Below, piece by piece: positions 12,789 through 15,229 of a stretch of 15,229 nt of DNA (positions are counted from its first letter, which is position 1; every line of letters begins with the position of its first letter). This DNA comes from JASFWK01 sp050049355. Lineage in GTDB: Bacteria > Chloroflexota > Anaerolineae > B4-G1 > DUEL01. Below the pieces are notes generated by a model that saw only the letters and a program-made list of their open reading frames with translations, did no database searches and was not told the origin of the DNA. The translations under genes were made by a program, and so were the position numbers. The stretch lies in assembly GCA_050049355.1 (NCBI GenBank), contig JASFWK010000043.1, positions 1 to 15,229 on the forward strand. Reading direction: 5' to 3'.

Positions 12789-14752
12789 CTGACGATCCCT
12801 CCCGTTGGCGCCAAGAGTCCGTCAATCTGGGCCACGATCTCCTGGTCAGTGAAGTGCAAAGCAGTGATGGCCCCAGCCGGGCAGGCAGCAGCGCAGGTGC
12901 CGCAGCCCTGGCACAGCGCCGCGTTGACCTCCGCCTTCCCTTCAACGTTGCGGTTGATGGCGGAGTACGCACAAGCCAGGATACACTCGCCACAGCCGAC
13001 GCATTCGAGGGCGTCCACAACGGCCACGGTGGGTGAGATCGCGACCTCGCCCTGGTTGAAGAGTCTTACCGCCTCCAACGCAGCCGCGCCGGCGTGAGCC
13101 ACCGTATCGGGCACGTCTCGCGGCCCCTGACAGGCGCCGGCCAGGAAGACACCGGCCGTGCTAGTCTCCACCGGCCGCAGCTTGGGATGGGCCTCGGCGA
13201 AGAAGCCATCAGGTGTGCGGCCAAGGCCAAAGAGGGCAGCCACGCGGCTGGCATCAGGTTGAGGTTCGATTGCCGTCGCCAGGATCACCATATCCACGTC
13301 CGCCGACACAAGTTGCCCTAGGTTGGCATCCTCCCCCTTGACCCGCAGCTTGTCGTTGGGCAAGACCTCCACCTCGGCCCCCCGGCCGCGGACGAAGATC
13401 ACGCCCTCCTCCTGCACTCGCTCGTAGAACTCCTCGTAGGCCTTGCCGAAGGCGCGCATGTCCATGTAGAAATCGTATACCTCGGCCCCGGTCTTATCGC
13501 GAACCTGGTGGGCCTGCTTGAGGGAGTACATGCAGCAGATGCGCGAGCAGTAAGGATGGGCGTTCTCATCCCGGCTGCCGACGCAGTGGATGATGGCCAC
13601 CCCCTCCGGCTTCTCCCCCTCGGCGGTGACGATCTCACCGGCGGTAGGACCCGCAGCGCTGGTGAGTCGCTCGAACTGGAGGCCGGTGATGATATTCGGC
13701 GAGAGGCCATAGGAATACTGAGGAAGCTGCGTGGGATCCCACATCTCGAAGCCTGTGGCGACGATGATGGCCCCCACCTCCACATCCACCAGTCGGTCCT
13801 CCTGCTCGAAATCCACCGCCCCGGTGGGGCAAAGCTTGGCGCACGCGCCGCATCTCTCCCGCACGAAGTAGATGCAGTGCTCCCGGTCGATCACCGGGAT
13901 GTTGGGGATGGCCTGAGAGAAGGGACGATAGATGGCCTTGCGCTTGCCCATCCCAGCCTCGAAGATCGGGTCGACTACCTCCTTAGGGCACTTCTCCTGG
14001 CACAGACCGCAGCCCGTGCAGAGATCCTCATGCACCGATCGCGCCCGCTTGCGGATGCGAACGTTGAAACTGCCCACGTACCCAGAGACCTCTTCCACCT
14101 CGCTATAGCTGAGGAGTGTTATGTTAGGATGCCGACCGGCATCCATCATCTTGGGACCAAGAATTCAAGTGCTACAGTCGAGCGTAGGGAAGGTCTTATC
14201 AAGCTGGGCCATCCGCCCGCCGATAGAGGGCTCCCGTTCCACGAGATAGACCGGGTAGCCTGCGTCGGCGATGGAGAGGGCAGCCTGGATGCCGGCGATG
14301 CCTCCACCGACCACCAGCGCCGCCTGGGTGACCGGTTCCCTGCGCGGCTCCAGCGCCTCGTGATGAGCCACCCGCGCCACCGACGCACGGACCAATCGCT
14401 TCGCCTTCTCCGTAGCCTCTTCCTCATCTTCGATCACCCAAGAGACGTGCTCACGGATGTTGGCCATCTCGAAGAAGTAGGGATTGAGTCCCGCTCCCGC
14501 CAACGCTCGCTGGAAGGTGGGCTCGTGCATACGCGGAGTGCAGGAGGCGACAACCACCCGGTTTAGCCCTAGCTCGCGGATGTCCTCCTGGATCATCTCC
14601 TGACCGGGCTCGGAGCACACATACTTGTACTGCCGGGCGACGGTCACGCCGGGCAGGGAGGCAGCCATCTCCACAACCCCCTCCACGTCCACCGTGGCGG
14701 CGATGTTGATGCCACACTCGCAGACGTAGACACCGATTCGGGGTTCTTCCAT
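12785..14752 (-). CDS. hdrA: Heterodisulfide reductase subunit A, selenoprotein
   Basis: A 655-residue flavoprotein, the bifurcating hub of Hdr complexes. Order: N-terminal VYVCECGINIA; Rossmann FAD site VVGGGIAGIQ (147-156) with Glu172; IGGRMAQLDKTFPTLDCST; then an in-frame TGA at 14167-14165 (residue 196); then ILGPKMMDAGRHPNI. Family knowledge: HdrA usually has a second Cys here (TLDC-x-x-C-ILTPKM), and Sec-containing HdrA is known in Methanococcales and some bacteria. So CSTU is a natural C-x-x-U. Further on are CTGCGLCQEKCP (Cys245-255), CGACAKLCP, and two C-terminal clusters CVGCGECILAC and CQGCGTCAAACP. The total length fits HdrA. ATG 14752 is supported by AAGGAG 8 nt upstream. The stop overlaps the mvhD start. 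Simple ORF calling reports two fragments. Confidence 0.95.
14127..14144 (-). promoter_or_regulatory. SECIS element of hdrA
   Basis: In the mRNA, GGAUGCC (14144-14138), loop GGUC, then GGCAUCC (14133-14127) form a perfect 7-bp stem 20 nt after the UGA, putting the apex 27 nt downstream. The helix can continue across a small internal loop (AU/UAA) with AUG-CAU. Known bacterial SECIS elements have a small apical loop with G in the first positions at a comparable distance from the UGA. Confidence 0.8.
14165..14167 (-). other. Selenocysteine codon (UGA) of hdrA
   Basis: Minus-strand TGA in frame in LDCST-U-ILGPKM, residue 196. It occupies the position of the second Cys of the conserved C-x-x-C in HdrA, and uninterrupted HdrA sequence continues for 459 residues after it. 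Confidence 0.93.
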
Positions 14753-14760
14753 AACGTGAA

Positions 14761-14766
14761 CTCCTT
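14761..14766 (-). promoter_or_regulatory. Ribosome binding site that sets the hdrA start
   Basis: AAGGAG at 14766-14761 lies 8 nt before ATG 14752. The in-frame ATGs at 14785 and 14776 have no Shine-Dalgarno, and the conserved HdrA N-terminus begins after 14752. Confidence 0.65.
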
Positions 14767-14772
14767 CTGACA

Positions 14773-14856
14773 TCATGAATGGCACAAACAGACCACGAGT
14801 TCTACGAGAGTCTCTCTATCTGCTCCAAAAGCATTCGTGCTATTCGGGTTATCCAT
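14773..14856 (-). other. Possible 27-codon mini-ORF in the hdrB-hdrA gap
   Basis: ATG 14856 opens a frame of 27 residues (begins MDNPNSTNAFGADRETL, ends VVCLCHS) and stops just before the hdrA ribosome binding site. It has no clear Shine-Dalgarno and no family I recognise. The 136-bp gap also holds a short GAGAG/CTCTC dyad near 14809-14819. The mini-ORF may be a leader peptide, a relic or chance. Confidence 0.15.
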
Positions 14857-14888
14857 ACCTAGAAGATGCTCAGTCACTGGCCCAAAGC

Positions 14889-15229
14889 TCACGCTACCTG
14901 GTCCAGCGCTGGCCCGACCGGCACCACGTGCCGATGGAACATCAGCACGCTCTCCGGCAAACCAAAAGCCAATCCGATCAACTGTGGCAGGAACAAGACC
15001 GGGATACGAACCCGCTCCCCGGCCATTCGAGAAACTTGATCCTGATAGCTATCCAGGTTCATATGGCACATCGGACAGACAGTCGCGATACAGTCGGCTG
15101 GGCGGCACGCTTCGAGAACCGCGCCTACCATCTGAAGCCCTACCTCCGGCTTGGTCGTGAGCAGCGAGGTGCCACAGCAGGAGGCCTCGCGGGAGTTGCG
15201 GTAGACCGTGGCTCCCAGCGCCTCAAGGA
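14889..15229 (-). CDS. hdrB: Heterodisulfide reductase subunit B, 3' part (runs off the right edge)
   Basis: The last 113 residues of HdrB; the N-terminal part lies beyond the window. Visible is the C-terminal CCG domain: EASCCGTSLLTTKPEVG, then CRPADCIATVCPMCHMNLDSYQ, giving the CCG ... CPMC pattern that ligates a non-cubane [4Fe-4S] cluster in HdrB. The frame is open from the right edge; the first internal ATG (15131) is not the true start. HdrB carries the catalytic site for disulfide reduction in methanogens. The bacterial substrate is unknown. An hdrC gene would be expected just upstream, outside the window. The hdrB stop is 136 bp before hdrA, same strand. Confidence 0.9.
   Translation of the reverse strand, partial: LEALGATVYRNSREASCCGTSLLTTKPEVGLQMVGAVLEACRPADCIATVCPMCHMNLDSYQDQVSRMAGERVRIPVLFLPQLIGLAFGLPESVLMFHRHVVPVGPALDQVA

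Noticed and set aside
14165..14785. Separate 206-residue HdrA-like protein ending at 14165, with hdrA as a broken pseudogene
   Set aside because: The TGA sits at the known Cys/Sec site, both sides are perfectly conserved HdrA in the same frame, and a SECIS-like hairpin follows.

Overview
The window is GC-rich and densely coded bacterial DNA. It has no rRNA, tRNA, insertion sequence or CRISPR that I can see. The best guess for the host is an anaerobic member of the Chloroflexota, probably Anaerolineae-like. This is an inference from a signal-anchored protein with a long Thr/Pro-rich linker, a tandem-Nudix protein, a TGS-fused uridine-kinase-like protein, and bacterial Hdr/Fdh genes. The host must make selenoproteins, because two genes here need UGA read as selenocysteine. 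No selenocysteine machinery gene lies in the window.

Left half (195-7233, all + strand): a two-domain Nudix hydrolase behind a good sigma-70-like promoter that appears to give a leaderless mRNA; a DUF401-type membrane protein; a type I glutamine synthetase whose adenylylation tyrosine is replaced by phenylalanine; a phosphoglucomutase/phosphomannomutase; and a TGS/ThrRS-like/uridine-kinase fusion. Spacing is short for the first four, and a 170-bp gap precedes the kinase. The block ends only 6 bp from the end of a convergent gene.

Right half (7240-15229, all - strand). Read in the direction of transcription, from the right edge leftwards, it holds: the 3' part of hdrB (runs off the window); hdrA with an in-frame UGA at a conserved Cys position; mvhD; a 270-residue iron-sulfur protein; fdhA with an in-frame UGA at the catalytic Sec position; a decayed hypA-like relic; mobA; and finally a separate secreted or membrane-anchored protein of unknown function. 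The hdrA-mvhD-FeS-fdhA genes overlap or lie within 13 bp of each other and have strong Shine-Dalgarno sites, so they are very likely one operon.

Together these genes look like a formate dehydrogenase-heterodisulfide reductase complex. FdhA (Mo/W-bis-MGD, Sec) oxidises formate or reduces CO2. The 270-aa Fe-S protein and MvhD wire FdhA to HdrA. The FAD of HdrA would bifurcate or confurcate electrons between a ferredoxin and the HdrB active site, whose disulfide-type substrate is unknown in bacteria. MobA would complete the FdhA cofactor.

Simple ORF calling breaks both fdhA and hdrA at the Sec codons. Each UGA is followed by an RNA hairpin with a GGUC apex, and the two hairpins share the 7-mer GCCGGUC. 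The hypA relic, with an intact ribosome binding site and first seven codons and then a TAG, is also missed by ORF calling.
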